DNA of 64,000 nucleotides from Orientallactaga sibirica (taxonomy: Eukaryota; Chordata; Mammalia; Rodentia; Dipodidae), in NCBI GenBank assembly GCA_036365145.1, contig JAEOAD010000029.1, positions 22,181,001 to 22,245,000 of the forward strand, read 5' to 3'. The notes beneath the pieces were generated by a model, which did no database searches, was not told the origin of the DNA, and worked only from the letters and a program-made list of their open reading frames with translations. Below, piece after piece: positions 38,601 through 50,668 of the stretch. The stretch's first letter is position 1. Each line of letters opens with the position of its first letter. Made by a program: the position numbers and the translations under genes.

Positions 38601-40019
38601 CCCCCCAAAAAAAACTTGTTAACATTTTCTCTTAACACTCTATTGCTTTGAAATTTTATTGCCAAATATCTTGTATGTCTGTTTATGTACTATGTATATA
38701 TCTGTACTTTATACATTAAAACTGATCATTTTCACTTACTCAAAAAACATTATTTGCCTTCTTGGTACAAAACTGCCCCCTACAAAATACATAATTCATA
38801 TTCATGAAATCTTGCAAAAAAAAAGAGGGAGTAGAAGAAAAGAAAAAAATGTGAACAAAGACAAAAATGGAACTTCAACTGAAGGAAGTCTGAATTTTCC
38901 AATAGCTACTTCTTCATGCAGTACAGACCCACATATTGAATGTCTCTCTTTTAGGTAGTCCTAACAGTGCTGTCTACACCTGAGGTAGAGTGTGCTTTAA
39001 CATTCTCTGAGTGCATCAGAAAAACAGGGTAGAGCAAGGAGATGGAACACAGAAAGTTCACAGTGGTCAAGAACATTTCTCTTTGCAAGGTTGAGAGGGT
39101 CTGTTCAGGCACTGGGGGAATTTGAGCGAAATCTGATGAATTCAACACTTTGTAAGTGATGGCACAGGACACTGTGTTAGAAATTATTCCTCCTTCTGTT
39201 ACACTTTTAATTCCTATGTTCTGATGACTAAATCAGAGAGCTGGAAGAAAGGCCAGAATTCATCATTATAGACTTAAGAAAGACCTTGAGCAGTAGAAAT
39301 GACTAGCCCGAGGGCCAGGAGCAAATCAGCAGAGCTGGAACAGAGATTCTGCCTCTTGATGCTCCACCTCCTTTCCCAGAAGAGACTGTCCTCCTCAGAT
39401 GTACAGTCTGCCTTGCTTGAACTGCATCAAAGCATGACTGTTTACACACAAAGAAAAGGCTTCTTAAATAAACAGCGGCAATCTGTTACAGCTGAAGATG
39501 TATACTCAGTGTCCTGGGGGCTAGGATGATTTAATATTACCAATATATGAAATAAGAGTTTGTGAGTTGGAGAACAACTACAAGCTGTACAGTGGCTTCC
39601 CTATTGAGGAAATGACAACAGATAGCAGACAGCTCAGAGTAGAAATGAAGATTATGGTCTCACCGAACAACTCACTTGAACAATGCTTCCTTGTGAAGGC
39701 CCTAAGTTTCAGTCCTTGTGAAAACCAGAAGATGGAGACAAATGCGTATTGTACATGCTAGGGCATGCATATTCTCATTCCATATTCTTTGTGCCAGGGT
39801 CAAGCCACAAGTAAGGGCCAGCCAAATAAAAAGCAAATCTGAAGTGAGTTGTATATGAGCCTCAGCTTCAACCAGCCACACAGCTGTCAATGAAGGTCCA
39901 TGTTTCTTTGGTACTTCCCATGTCCACTGCCTTTTTAGTCTTTCTCTCCATCTCCCAATGCTTCCCTATTACCAGTTATAAACTCTACAATACCCTTTAA
40001 TATATCCTTCTTTGACATA

Positions 40020-40105
40020 TCCTACTGCGGTAAGTGATATTGGGCAAGTCCTTGGACATGTCTGAATCTCAGGTCTCAGTTTACCTATTTTTAACATGAG
40101 GGTGC
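40020..40105 (-). mobile_element. MIR-like fragment
   Basis: GATATTGGGCAAGTCCTTGG ... CTCAGTTTACCTATTTTTAA is the familiar reversed MIR core region. Confidence 0.5.
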
Positions 40106-40109
40106 TAAA

Positions 40110-40465
40110 GGCTCAGGGGATATTTCAGTAAGAAAAATATTTTTCGTGCGAGCAAGAGGCTCTATGTTAGATACCCAGCACCCACATTAACAACAACCAC
40201 CCCCTCCAAAAAAAAAAAAACAGATGTGTGGTGTGTACTTGAAATTCAAGTACTAGGGAGGGAGGGAGAAAGGCAGATCCCTAGATCTTGCAGAACAGGT
40301 ATTCTAACCTACTTGGAAAGTTCCAGGCTAATGAGAGATCCTTTGGCAACACAAGAAAATAGATTTCCAGAGGAATGGTATCCAGGGTTTCCCCTGGCTG
40401 CTACATGCAGGCACACACACATGCATTTATACACAAAAGCACATACACATGCATGCATACACATT
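40110..40465 (+). mobile_element. Diverged B3-like SINE
   Basis: GGCTCAGGGGATATTTCAG, TTAGATACCCAGCACCCAC, an inserted A run, TTCCAGGCTAATGAGAGATCC and a CACA/ATGCA-rich tail. It is a degraded B3. Confidence 0.5.
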
Positions 40466-40885
40466 AAAGAAAATGAGGATGCTTATGCTATTCTGAATAA
40501 AAAGGGGTGGGTACTCATTAAATGCAAGGACTAAAAAAGAAAAATATTTCAAAATTAGTAGGTTGCCTAGAACCTAATAACTAAAATATATAACAAGCAC
40601 TCTCAGGAGTGGGGGACCATCTTTCATAAATTGATCAGCAAGAAATGGAGGAGGCTTGTGCATGCTTTCCTGGTGAGTCTGGTAGAACAAGACATGCAAG
40701 GCTCACTAGCTTGCTGCCTCACCTTCACAGGTGCAATCATTTACAAGTTACATAGTTCCATTGTGCACTCAACAAATACTCCCTTAATCCCTAGAAAAGG
40801 AGTGGTGAGCTTGATTGACAGGGTTGAATGTGATAACTACAACATAAACAATGTGAGTGAGGTTGTCTTTAGAGTTTTTCAGTTA

Positions 40886-42548
40886 CAGTGCAGTGTCCTC
40901 CTCTTCCCTACAGTCAGGACATCTCAGCGACAGTGCAGTGTCCTCCTCTTCCCTACATTCAGGACATCTCAGCCACAGTGCAGTGTCCTCCTCTTCCCTA
41001 CATTCAGGACATCTCAGCCACAGTGCAGTGTCCTCCTCTTCCCTACATTCAGGACATCTCAGCCACAGTGCAGTGTCCTCCTCTTCCCTACATTCAGGAC
41101 ATCTCAGCCACAGTGCAGTGTCCTCCTCTTCCCTACATTCAGGACATCTCAGCCACAGTGCAGTGTCCTCCTCTTCCCTACAGTCAGGACATCTCAGCCA
41201 CAGTGCAGTGTCCTCCTCTTCCCTACAGTCAGGACATCTGCAGTGTGCAGTGTCCTCCTTCCCTACATTCAGGACATCTCAGCCACAGTGCAGTGTCCTC
41301 CTCTTCCTACATTCAGGACATCTCAGCCACAGTGCAGTGTCCTCCTCTTCCCTACATTCAGGACATCTCAGCCACAGTGCAGTGTCCTCCTCTTCCCTAC
41401 AGTCAGGACATCTCAGCCACAGTGCAGTGTCCTCCTCTTCCCTACAGTCAGGACATCTCAGCCACAGTGCAGTGTCCTCCTCTTCCCTACATTCAGGACA
41501 TCTCAGCCACAGTGCAGTGTCCTCCTCTTCCCTACATTCAGGACATCTCACAGTGTCCTCCTCTTCCCCAGTCAGGACATCTCAGCCACAGTGCAGTGTC
41601 CTCCTCTTCCCAGTCAGGACATCTCAGCCACAGTGCAGTGTCCTCCTCTTCCCTACAGTCAGGACATCTCAGCCACAGTGCAGTGTCCTCCTCTTCCCTA
41701 CATTCAGGACATCTCAGCCACAGTGCAGTGTCCTCCTCTTCCCTACAGTCAGGACATCTCAGCCACAGTGCAGTGTCCTCCTCTTCCCTACAGTCAGGAC
41801 ATCTCAGCCACAGTGCAGTGTCCTCCTCTTCCCCATTCAGGACATCTCAGCCACAGTGCAGTGTCCTCCTCTTCTCAGTCAGGACATCTCAGCCACAGTG
41901 CAGTGTCCTCCTCTTCCCTACAGTCAGGACATCTCAGCCACAGTGCAGTGTCCTCCTCTTCCCTACATTCAGGACATCTCAGCCACAGTGCAGTGTCCTC
42001 CTCTTCCTACAGTCAGGACATCTCAGCCACAGTGCAGTGTCCTCCTCTTCCCTACATTCAGGACATCTCAGCCACAGTGCAGTGTCCTCCTCTTCCCATT
42101 ACATTCAGGACATTCAGCCACAGTGCAGTGTCCTCCTCTTCCCTACAGTCAGGACATCTCAGCCACAGTGCAGTGTCCTCCTCTTCCCTACAGTCAGGAC
42201 ATCTCAGCCACAGTGCAGTGTCCTCCTCTTCCCTACATTCAGGACATCTCAGCCACAGTGCAGTGTCCTCCTCTTCCCTACAGTCAGGACATCTCAGCCA
42301 CAGTGCAGTGTCCTCCTCTTCCCTACATTCAGGACATCTCAGCCACAGTGCAGTGTCCTCCTCTTCCCTACATTCAGGACATCTCAGCCACAGTCAGTGT
42401 CCTCCTCATCATTCAGGGACAGTCAGGGACAGTGCAGTGTCCTCCTCTTCCCTACAGTCAGGACATCTCAGGGACAGTGCAGTGTCCTCCTCTTCCCTAC
42501 ATTCAGGACATCTCAGGGACAGTGCAGTGTCCTCCTCTTCCCTACATT
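40886..42548 (+). repeat. 45-bp minisatellite, about 37 units
   Basis: A tandem array with a 45-bp period, each unit containing CAGTGCAGTGTCCTCCTCTT, a CCCTACATTCAGGACATCTC-like part and AGCCA. By eye I count about 37 copies of AGGACATCT or its variants. Most units are near-identical; they differ mainly at one T/G position (CATTCAG versus CAGTCAG). Short deletions occur in single units near 41239, 41305, 41550, 41570, 41610, 41835, 41875, 42095 and 42395. The first unit (GCGACA) and the last three (GGGACA) are divergent edge units. The unit lacks plus-strand stops and 45 is a multiple of 3, so all three plus frames stay open for hundreds of codons. I regard those ORFs as non-coding. Confidence 0.95.
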
Positions 42549-43060
42549 ATGTTCGTGCCCTTTTTTACCTTCATGGTTTTTGATAGAATGGAAAAAAAAT
42601 CAATATGAATGGTTCAGATAAAAATGGCCTGGACCACTTGCAAAGGAATAAGACTGAATCCTAAAAAGGACCATTATTTTTAGAGTAATTTTTAAAAAAA
42701 TTAAAAAGCAAAGGAAAAACCCACTCTAGATTACAGGGAAATATGGATTTGTGTGAAAATGCAATTACTCTGGATCCAAGACAGTTACATAAAGTCATAG
42801 AGCACATGGCTGTTCTGTGGCTATGGGATAAATGACAGGACTGTCATAGCCAGTAGAAGACAGATTGTTGTACTGTTCCATTTATTGTATGTAACTTTGC
42901 TTTTCTAGGCCTTTCTGTGAAAGACTAATTGAGCTCCCAAATACTTTTGAGCCTTTTCCTTTTTTGTTCAAGGATGGCTACAGTGTTTCTGAGCTGGAGT
43001 TCCTGTCATCCATAGGTTAATATTGAGAATTCTTCATTGATGATTGACATACTAATGGGC

Positions 43061-43066
<6 letters not shown>
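42549..43066. other. Unique DNA following the minisatellite
   Basis: No gene, SINE or LTR recognised. Confidence 0.5.

Positions 43067-43093
<27 letters not shown>
43067..43093 (+). repeat. Poly(A) run
   Basis: 27 consecutive A residues. They sit just before the B3-like SINE and after unique DNA. Confidence 0.95.
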
Positions 43094-43097
<4 letters not shown>

Positions 43098-43104
43098 TAT
43101 TTGG

Positions 43105-43415
43105 GGGCTAAGAAATAAAGGGGCTCAGTCAGTGAAGCTTTTGCCTTGTATGGATGGAGGCTTGACTCTAATCCACAGAACCGAGTTTTTAAAAGCCAGT
43201 AGTCACTATGATGAAAGGATGGACAGATCCATGGGGCTCAGTGGCCAGCCAGTTTAGCCACCCTGGTGAGTTCTAGGCTAATGAGAGTCCCTGTTTCACA
43301 AATAATGGATGATATCATAGGTTGTTCTCTGACCGCTATGTGAGTGTGCCCACATGTACAAATCCTTGAACACATGCATGAACATACTTGCACATATACA
43401 CACAGGCAAAATACA
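43105..43415 (+). mobile_element. B3-type SINE
   Basis: GGGGCTAAGAAATAAAGGGG, GGGCTCAGTGGCCAGCCAG, GTGAGTTCTAGGCTAATGAG and TTGTTCTCTGACCGCTATG before a CACA-rich tail. Confidence 0.65.
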
Positions 43416-45661
43416 TGGTCATTAAGACATTGGCTGAAGTTTAAACTTTAGTTTAAGCTCTTATAATGGGTGAAGCTGATATGGTGGGGAGCAGTTGTCT
43501 ATGTTGGTTCAGGCAAATTGAACAAAGTAGAATCCCCTGTCCAAATACATGTCACCCAACTGTCTACTGCATGGATTTCTAGCATTAGAATGGCTTCTTT
43601 AGGTTATTTCCCCCAAAGAGCCTTGCTCGAGCTATAAAAATTTCTGAGTAGACTATCACTGCTCATCAATCAGTGTCCTACTGTGTTTAGTCTTTACAGT
43701 CTTAGAAGAGCCAGAGGCAAAGCTGTTGATGGCTATGAGCTGGGTGGAAAAGGAACATTTTCACGCTAGCAATATCCGGAAAATGTTGACATCACTTTGG
43801 ATATCTCTTGGGCATCCTGGAGATTTTTGTGGCAAAGAAAAGTGTGTCAGGTTCAAGGAGATATGATGACACAAAATGGGGCAGAGGTAATGCTATAGTG
43901 CCAACTTGAGAATTTCCTGTCTCTAGTTGGAAGACAGGTACACACCCTCCGGGGTGGGGGGGGCAATGTGTTTTTTTGAATTCACAAAACAATAACTGAT
44001 TTGATATTTTTGTCTTGTAATAACACAATCGATCTGAAAATGAAAAGGCAGTGGTAGATGGGAAAGGGCACAGAAGCCACATCCTAGGTGCCAGGTCTAA
44101 CAGTAACAGTGACCTTGGACAAACTGGACATGTTCGCATTTGGATCCCCTTGTCTCCTGGTCTTGTAAAGTTTGCTGGGCAAATGAAAATAAACAAACAA
44201 TAATTGGAAGCAGTACTTGGTAAAGTGTTGAATAGTCCAACACCTTCTAAGCACACTTGTACGTGTTTCTGGTAAAAGGGCACTAGCTTTTGTTTCAAGC
44301 TTTATTGTTAGGGAGGAGGATGGTAAAATATAAGTTCCAAATGGGAAGCTCCTGGGGACAGGGCTGGATGAATCTTCCTAAAAGCAATGATAGAGACCCA
44401 CTTGGACATGATTCCAGATTTGACCAAACATAAGAATAATGGTACAAGGTCTAAAGACCACAACCCCTGACTTCTAGATCTTGTATTTTCTGAAGTATCC
44501 ACTTGACTTGCCCTGCAAAAATGTCCCAGGACAGGTCTGATCTGTAATGGCACATTCTCTTAAGTGACCTCTCTAATTTCCTCATAATACCATATTGCCC
44601 CATTCTCCCCCCAAATAAAATGCATTGGTGTTAATGCCTGCATCTCGAGACCTCCTGTTTCTAAGGCCTGAGGTCATTTCCTTGACTGATATGTCTATCC
44701 TGCTCATTAGAATCAGTGCATTGATTTTTGTTTTGAATGCAGGTTTATTCTCATGTCAGAGTCATTCCAGTCTTGGGTGGGTGTGAAGTCAGCACAGACA
44801 GGTGGACTGGATTTGTTCAAAGTCCAGAGAATCTCCTGGAGAGAACATCATGTTTTCTCAGTTTCCTTCATCTTAATTAAATCTTCACTGTTAACTTGCA
44901 TTTCCCCTGTTTCCTAAATGATGCATTGCTAAAGAAAAAGTGGGTCAGTTGAGGGTTCTGACTAGTTTTGTCCTAGTTAACTTAAGTTTTACCATATGTT
45001 CTTTTTGAAACATGTGCTAACTACATGCCTCGTGCTGATTAACAAACAACCAGAGGGTTTTTAAATTAGACTTCCAGCTCCCTAATAAGAAAGGGAAGCT
45101 TAAAAGGGAAGAGATATAAGTTAACCAATCTGTAGCTCAGAATGACCCATCTATGTGAAGCTGATGCAGTTACTGGTTAAGTCACACCATCATTTTCTAC
45201 CGTGGAATCTCATTTCCCAGTCTAGCATTTTTGATATTTTGGGTGAAATAATTCTCTGATGTTGAAGATATCCTGTTCATTGAAAGATGATTGGCTGTGA
45301 CCAAGACCTCTATCCTACAGACCAGTAGCACACTATATAACCCATATGTGAATAAAAATGTATCCAGACATAACTAAATAAATGTCATGTGTGAATTTCC
45401 TCTGATTGAGAACTAGCATAGACACATAGTCATGTAATTATCATGTAAAAACTGTGAATATACCCCTGCTAGTAACAGATGGACATTTTGGCTTCATTCT
45501 CTCTGACTTCAGAAACTTTTAGGAAAGGGATAGGACAAGTCATCTCTTTACCTGGGAGCCTATGAGAGGTCGCTTCTGTTAATAGAGTCTCTTCTGTTAC
45601 TACCTCCCATGTGACAGTGGCCAAAGCAAACAAGGTCATGGTCAAAATTCCTGCAGCTAAT
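43416..45661. other. Unique intronic DNA
   Basis: The 168-codon minus ORF at 43792-44298 is the longest outside repeats and LRRTM1. It has no recognisable domain, signal peptide or repeats. A MIR-like patch (44090-44165) lies inside it, which argues against coding. Confidence 0.5.
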
Positions 45662-45876
45662 GGGTTGGAGAGATGGCTCAGTGGTTAAGGCAGTTGCTTG
45701 CAAAGCTTACCAACCCTCATTCGACTCTTGATATATATGTAAAACCAAATGCACAGTGGTGCATACATTTGGAGTTTGTATGCAAAGGCTGGTGGTCCTG
45801 GCATGCCATCCCCTTTCTTTCTCCTGTTTCTCTCTCTCTCTCTCTGCTTGTGAATAAATAAAAAAAATGTTTTAAA
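45662..45876 (+). mobile_element. tRNA-derived SINE
   Basis: Head GGGTTGGAGAGATGGCTCAG, body with CAGTGGTGCATACATTTGG, a CT run and an AATAAATAAAAA tail. AAAATT..CTGCAG is similar on both flanks. This is the last SINE seen before the LRRTM1 region. Confidence 0.85.
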
Positions 45877-46768
45877 ATTTTTCTGCAGTATGTGTACCCT
45901 CTGCCCACTCTTCCCAGCCCAGGCTCTTGCTGGGTGTAGAAAGGATGGACCATCCCAAGGACGTGGTATGTTGAAATGGCCACCATAGGTGATAAGTGTA
46001 TTCTCCATGACTAGCTGAGGCACTTTGTACACTACATGGTACTTAGTCTCTGTAAGCCTCAGAGCCCTCTTGTGCAGATAAGGTACCCACATCTCACTTA
46101 CATATTAAGATCATGGGAATGGTATGTATTCCAAGAAACACTCAGTAAATTCTAGTTCTCCTTCTCTTTTGCTTTTTCTATCTAAATCTTAAGGATCCAA
46201 CTGCCATATAATACTCATGGCCTTTACTTTCAGCAAAATGTCTAAGGTCCTCATGAATTGTATTCAACTCAGGCAGGCCAGGATATGGTTCATAGTCATA
46301 GTAAGGATTTTATCTCCTGGATTCCAGAAAACAAACAATCAAATAAACACCAGAGCATTTTAGTAGAGAAATCTGTTCCTTAATCCTAAGGTAGAACACA
46401 CTCCCAAAAGAATGCAGTGGCACTTGCTAGCTCTAGCCATTCCATTCAATAGCAGATGTATACTCTGCCATATGATACTAAGAGGAGTCCAGAAGATGAC
46501 CAGCCTGAAATGCCTGTATCAATTCAGGGCTAATTCCTGAAAATGCTGTTAACCACATCAGTTCTTTCTACTTTGTTATGACTGATTTGATCAGATCTTC
46601 TCCCAAGTAAAATCTGATGCCTGCTTGAGGGTCCTTAGTGTTTGAAAGTAGTAATGTAATATGGTTATGCATGTTTATACTGGAGATATTTATACATGTG
46701 TATCATGTCTTATATGTATAAACATATGTATATGTTTGTTTATGTAAGTGAAAGTAGATAAGTACAGT

Positions 46769-46772
<4 letters not shown>

Positions 46773-46808
<36 letters not shown>
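46773..46808. repeat. (TG)18 microsatellite
   Basis: A perfect TG run of about 36 bp. Confidence 0.95.
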
Positions 46809-46813
<5 letters not shown>

Positions 46814-48756
46814 CTACATCTTTCTCAATATATGTTTATGGGATATTTTTAAGTTTTCTTCTAGCTAAATCCTGTTATTCAACATTCTATTAATGGCCAG
46901 CTCAATCAACTAGCCTATCCACCCAGCTAACTGATGCTTCTCTTGATGACAATGAACCATTTTGACACTCATTCTCCAAAACAGATAAAATATTCTTTTC
47001 CATAATTTTCCCTCTGAAGGAGATTATCCTTTTACCAGGATCTGTCATCCACTAAGTACCCAACACTTGGTCATGCCACAAAGGACAGACATTAAACTTG
47101 CTGACAAATTGATTAATACAATTCAGAAACACAGGTGGCCCTTAAGCCCACCAGTGATCTGTGTGCAGTTGCTTAGGAAACTTGGGATGAATAACAAGTG
47201 GAGTTTGCCCTCTAATTACTTACACATACTCATAAATGTGTTGTTGATGCTAAGTCATACCAAATGTCTGCTTCTGTGAAAGCAGAGAAAAAAAGGTGAA
47301 GTGTTCTTAGACTCTGGGGAGCTTGGGAGAATTTTTTTTTATTATTATGTTTTAACCTTTTACTTCAACAATGACATCTTTTCCATCTTAAGAACATGGG
47401 GTTTGTCACAGGACAGATAGTCCCACTAGAATGGTTGAAGTCTTTAGAATCATGGGTTGCCTTTCCTCTGCACAGCTAAGACTGCTCTTCTGGCACAACC
47501 TCAAAACCTTCGAGGGCTAAAACTGGTATGAGAATGTCATTTGTCATTTGAAAACACTTTTTTTTATCCTCTATAAATATTCTACAAACCTCAATACTGG
47601 TGCTGAACTTTAATCAGCTGGGAAGGTACTGCAAAGGGAGGGTTAATCTATCACAATGCCCAGGAGGAGACAAGACATGAATTGTGGTCTTAAATTCTTT
47701 CCAGATAACACTGGATAATGAGATTAGCACCCTCCATGGAAAGAACAACAAAAAGGTGCTACACCTTTCAAAATTAGATTATCTTTTAAATGCCCAATAG
47801 TTTGCTTCTAGGGGTCAGAGCAAGTTTTGTGAGGCTTAAACATTAATTAATTTGAGGATGAAAAGATTGCAAATGTAACCAAACCTTAGTCTACCTTCCT
47901 CTGCCCTTCTTCAAAGCTAGAGGCAAACAACCATAAACCAATATGTGCAAAATTCCTATTTATGTAGGGAACATATGTGCTTCCCATAAACATACACAAA
48001 GCAAGTAGAACACAGCTTCCCATGGACATCATTGGCTCTGTAAGATCTGATTGTTGCTTTCTCTTTCCAAAGATCCTTCATTAGATTTACAGGAACTTAA
48101 AAGGTTATAAAATGATATTCAATCCTAGGGTGGGGGTGGGGAAGTACCAGAAAACAAAACAGTTATCTTCTTTCTTCTTCTTATAGGGAAATTGGGGGGG
48201 GGGAAAAGAGGGTGGTCCTTAGGACTAAGAAATAAACAAGTTTCTAATGTCCATATTTTTAGAAGATAGAGGGAGACTATAGTTCTGATGTTTGCAGAAC
48301 GGCTTTGCTTCTGGAAGCACAAGCAGGGCACACTGCCCTTTACTGCACCAAGCTGGAGCAGCACTTGGCACTGGATTCCAAGAGCCTTCCTAGGATGAGG
48401 TTAAGTTAACAGAACATTACTTCAACAGGCTACAATTTAGTACTTTAAGAAGGGGGGTGTGCCATGCTTTCTTCCACAGGTGTTCTTTAGTGGGTTTTAA
48501 TTGCTGATGTGAATCATGTCCCTGAGTGAACCCTGTTCCCTCAGCCCCTGCTTTTTAAGCGACAGGCTATTATTTACAATAGCTGGCCTAAATGACTGCT
48601 TAAGCCCCAACTCGGTCCTCAAAGTTGTCAAACAAAGCACCTTTCTTCTAGGACAATCATAATCTGAATGAATGATATGTACAAAGCATGTATCATAAAG
48701 TTGTGCTCGACTTATAAACAAAACATGATGAAGTTTTTTTTTTCAGAAGTGTAGGC

Positions 48757-48809
48757 TGGTGTGTGTGGGTGTGTGTGTGTGTGTGTGGGTGTGCGCGCAC
48801 GTGTGTGTC
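48757..48809. repeat. GT-rich repeat with a CGCGCACG block
   Basis: GTGTGTGG and GTGT units interrupted by GCGCGCACGTGTG, an alternating purine-pyrimidine stretch of Z-DNA type. Confidence 0.85.
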
Positions 48810-50307
48810 TAAGAAGCTGCCTTATAAAGGTGAACATGTTAAAGACATTTGAAAAATATTTCTCTTGAAGGAATCTCCTAGAAGCCATATTTTAGACATA
48901 TTGCTTCTCCAAAGGTAGAAGACAAATCAACCACTAATCCTTAGCTTAAGTAAACCTGCTGGTGACATAGTTCTATTGGAAAGAGATTTTTTTTTTTTTT
49001 TCCTTTTTAGATTGGTACATCCTCATTTGGGTAGATACTGGTGTGCATTTGTTCCCCATCTCACTTTATTATTTAGACTTACATCTTTAAAAAGGAAATT
49101 GAAGAAAGGGTGCTGAGGGCTAACAAAGAATGATGTCAGCTTGGCTTTTAGTATCATTTAGAGGGGTGAGAAAAAGACGTCTGGACAAGAACAACTTTGA
49201 TTCAGTTGTCACCATCTGCCATTCATGACAGTGTATTTCAATCACACATCTGATTAAATTGTGAGGTGGTAAAAGACCTCCATCAAATGTACAGAGCCTT
49301 CACCTCTATCTTTCCCAGAACCCACTCAACTGTTTCTACCCCTACCTCTTCTCTAGTTCCATAAGAGACTAATCTATCTATAAGGGATCTGGAAACCTAG
49401 GAGGGCTGGAGAGGAGAGAGAGTCAGGGATCACAACATAGGGAAAATGTGGAAAAGCACAGGGCAAGCACACGCCACATAAGAGGTAGGTTTCCTGCCTC
49501 CCCCCACCCCCAGTTAACCAATTATTCCCATCTCAGTAATATGCAAACACAGAATCAAAGGGATTTTCTTCCACCTCACCCCCGTCACTTCACGCTGTAA
49601 GGAATCTGGCCCTGAATTTTCTCACCACAAGTCATTACCCTGTAGGCATTCATCCTGAGTCAGGGCTTCCTCTTTTCCCACAGTAACTCCCCAGTTTAAG
49701 CTTGCTGCAGTCTCAGCTCCAGACACAAGGCTTTCAGCACTGAGCTTAGGGATTCTACTTCCCTCTTTTTGGAGAGCAGCAGCTGAGGGGTTCTCTTTAA
49801 CTTGGAAGGGTATGGAAAGGACACACATGCTAAGAATATTGGTGAATTACGAACAGGTGGCATTTACTGTGAAATATGAAAGATGGCTACATTAACTGCA
49901 AGAATGTTTCTTGTTCACAGGACAAACTGACTAGCACTGTCTTTTAAAAGCCATTTGCAAGAATCTCTGCCTCTAAGGCAGAGAAATGGTGCCTTGTTCT
50001 CACCTTTCACTTGCTTTAAAGAAAGTGGCTAGATCCCATAGCCCACTCCTCAGACAATGCAAAGTGACTTTTTTCAGTCCTTACTCATGTGCAGTAAATT
50101 ACTCCAAAGTCTTTACAGTGGTGGTCTCTGCTTGTCCTTCTACACATTTCAAATAGAATTTGGCTGTTTTCTTCTTGATTGTCCCACTGGCCCAGCCCCT
50201 CCTCACTTCCCACCTGTATCCCAAAGAAATGTTAACTGTTGCTTCTCCTATAACACAGGTAACAACTCATTTATGTTACACCAGTCTGTAAAAACTGTAA
50301 ATGCTAT

Positions 50308-50313
50308 TTTATT
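50308..50313 (-). terminator. LRRTM1: LRRTM1 poly(A) signal AATAAA (distal)
   Basis: On the minus strand AATAAA occurs about 355 nt beyond the LRRTM1 stop. About 30 nt later comes a GT-rich stretch (GACTGGTGTAAC), as expected for a cleavage region near 50285-50298. A second AATAAA lies nearer the gene at 50463-50468, within a run of A-rich DNA. Either could be used; the distal one has the better downstream element. Confidence 0.5.
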
Positions 50314-50462
50314 TTAAACGTTTTAGTTTACAAAAAAAAATTCAATGATTGGTACCTTTTTACACTCTCAGATTCCTGAACATGGACAGATCTTCAAAGG
50401 GAGGAAGGAGTTCTCATATGAAATTTAAGATAGACTGTCCTGAAGGTGGGGTTTTGTTGTGT

Positions 50463-50468
50463 TTTATT
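50463..50468 (-). terminator. LRRTM1: LRRTM1 poly(A) signal AATAAA (proximal)
   Basis: AATAAA on the minus strand about 200 nt past the stop codon. It is followed by A/C-rich sequence (CACAACAAAACCCC) with no clear GT-rich element, so it looks the weaker of the two candidates. Confidence 0.35.
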
Positions 50469-50668
50469 TCTTTTTTTTTTTGTTTTGTTTTGTTTTGTTT
50501 TTAAGACACATAAAGCTAAAATGTCAAGTCTCTGGGAGAGACCCCTTTACAGTTTCAGTCAAGGAGCAGAGCAGAGCACACACGAGGAGACCCAAGCCTG
50601 GTGCCCGCCTGGCCACCTGGCTGCACAGGCGTATTTGGTAGCGCATGGGTTGAGTGACACCGGGGCAG

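Larger units (their letters stand above)
45877..50284. other. SINE-free intronic or intergenic DNA 3' of LRRTM1
   Basis: Apart from GT repeats, short T runs and a C-rich patch at 49499-49512, I see no transposon and no coding region. ORFs are at most 86 codons and match nothing I know. Conserved non-coding elements are likely in such a stretch but cannot be shown from one sequence. Confidence 0.6.
50285..50668 (-). other. LRRTM1: LRRTM1 3'UTR (predicted extent)
   Basis: The sequence between the LRRTM1 stop and the distal poly(A) signal. It contains an A-rich low-complexity patch (50471-50502 on the complementary strand as T/G runs). No transposon is visible. The extent is inferred only from the AATAAA position. 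Confidence 0.45.

Noticed and set aside
40886..42548. CRISPR-like appearance of regularly repeated units
   Set aside because: Units are contiguous and near-identical over their full 45 bp with no unique spacers, and the genome is a rodent's.
40631..42621. Three overlapping plus-strand ORFs of 577-650 codons, and a 90-codon minus ORF (41279-41551)
   Set aside because: They are produced by the 45-bp minisatellite, whose unit lacks plus-strand stops and is a multiple of three. All plus frames are open at once, indels switch the repeat peptide between frames, and there is no domain or promoter evidence.
43792..44298. 168-codon minus-strand ORF
   Set aside because: No recognisable domain; it includes MIR-like sequence, and ORFs of this length occur by chance in a 64-kb window.
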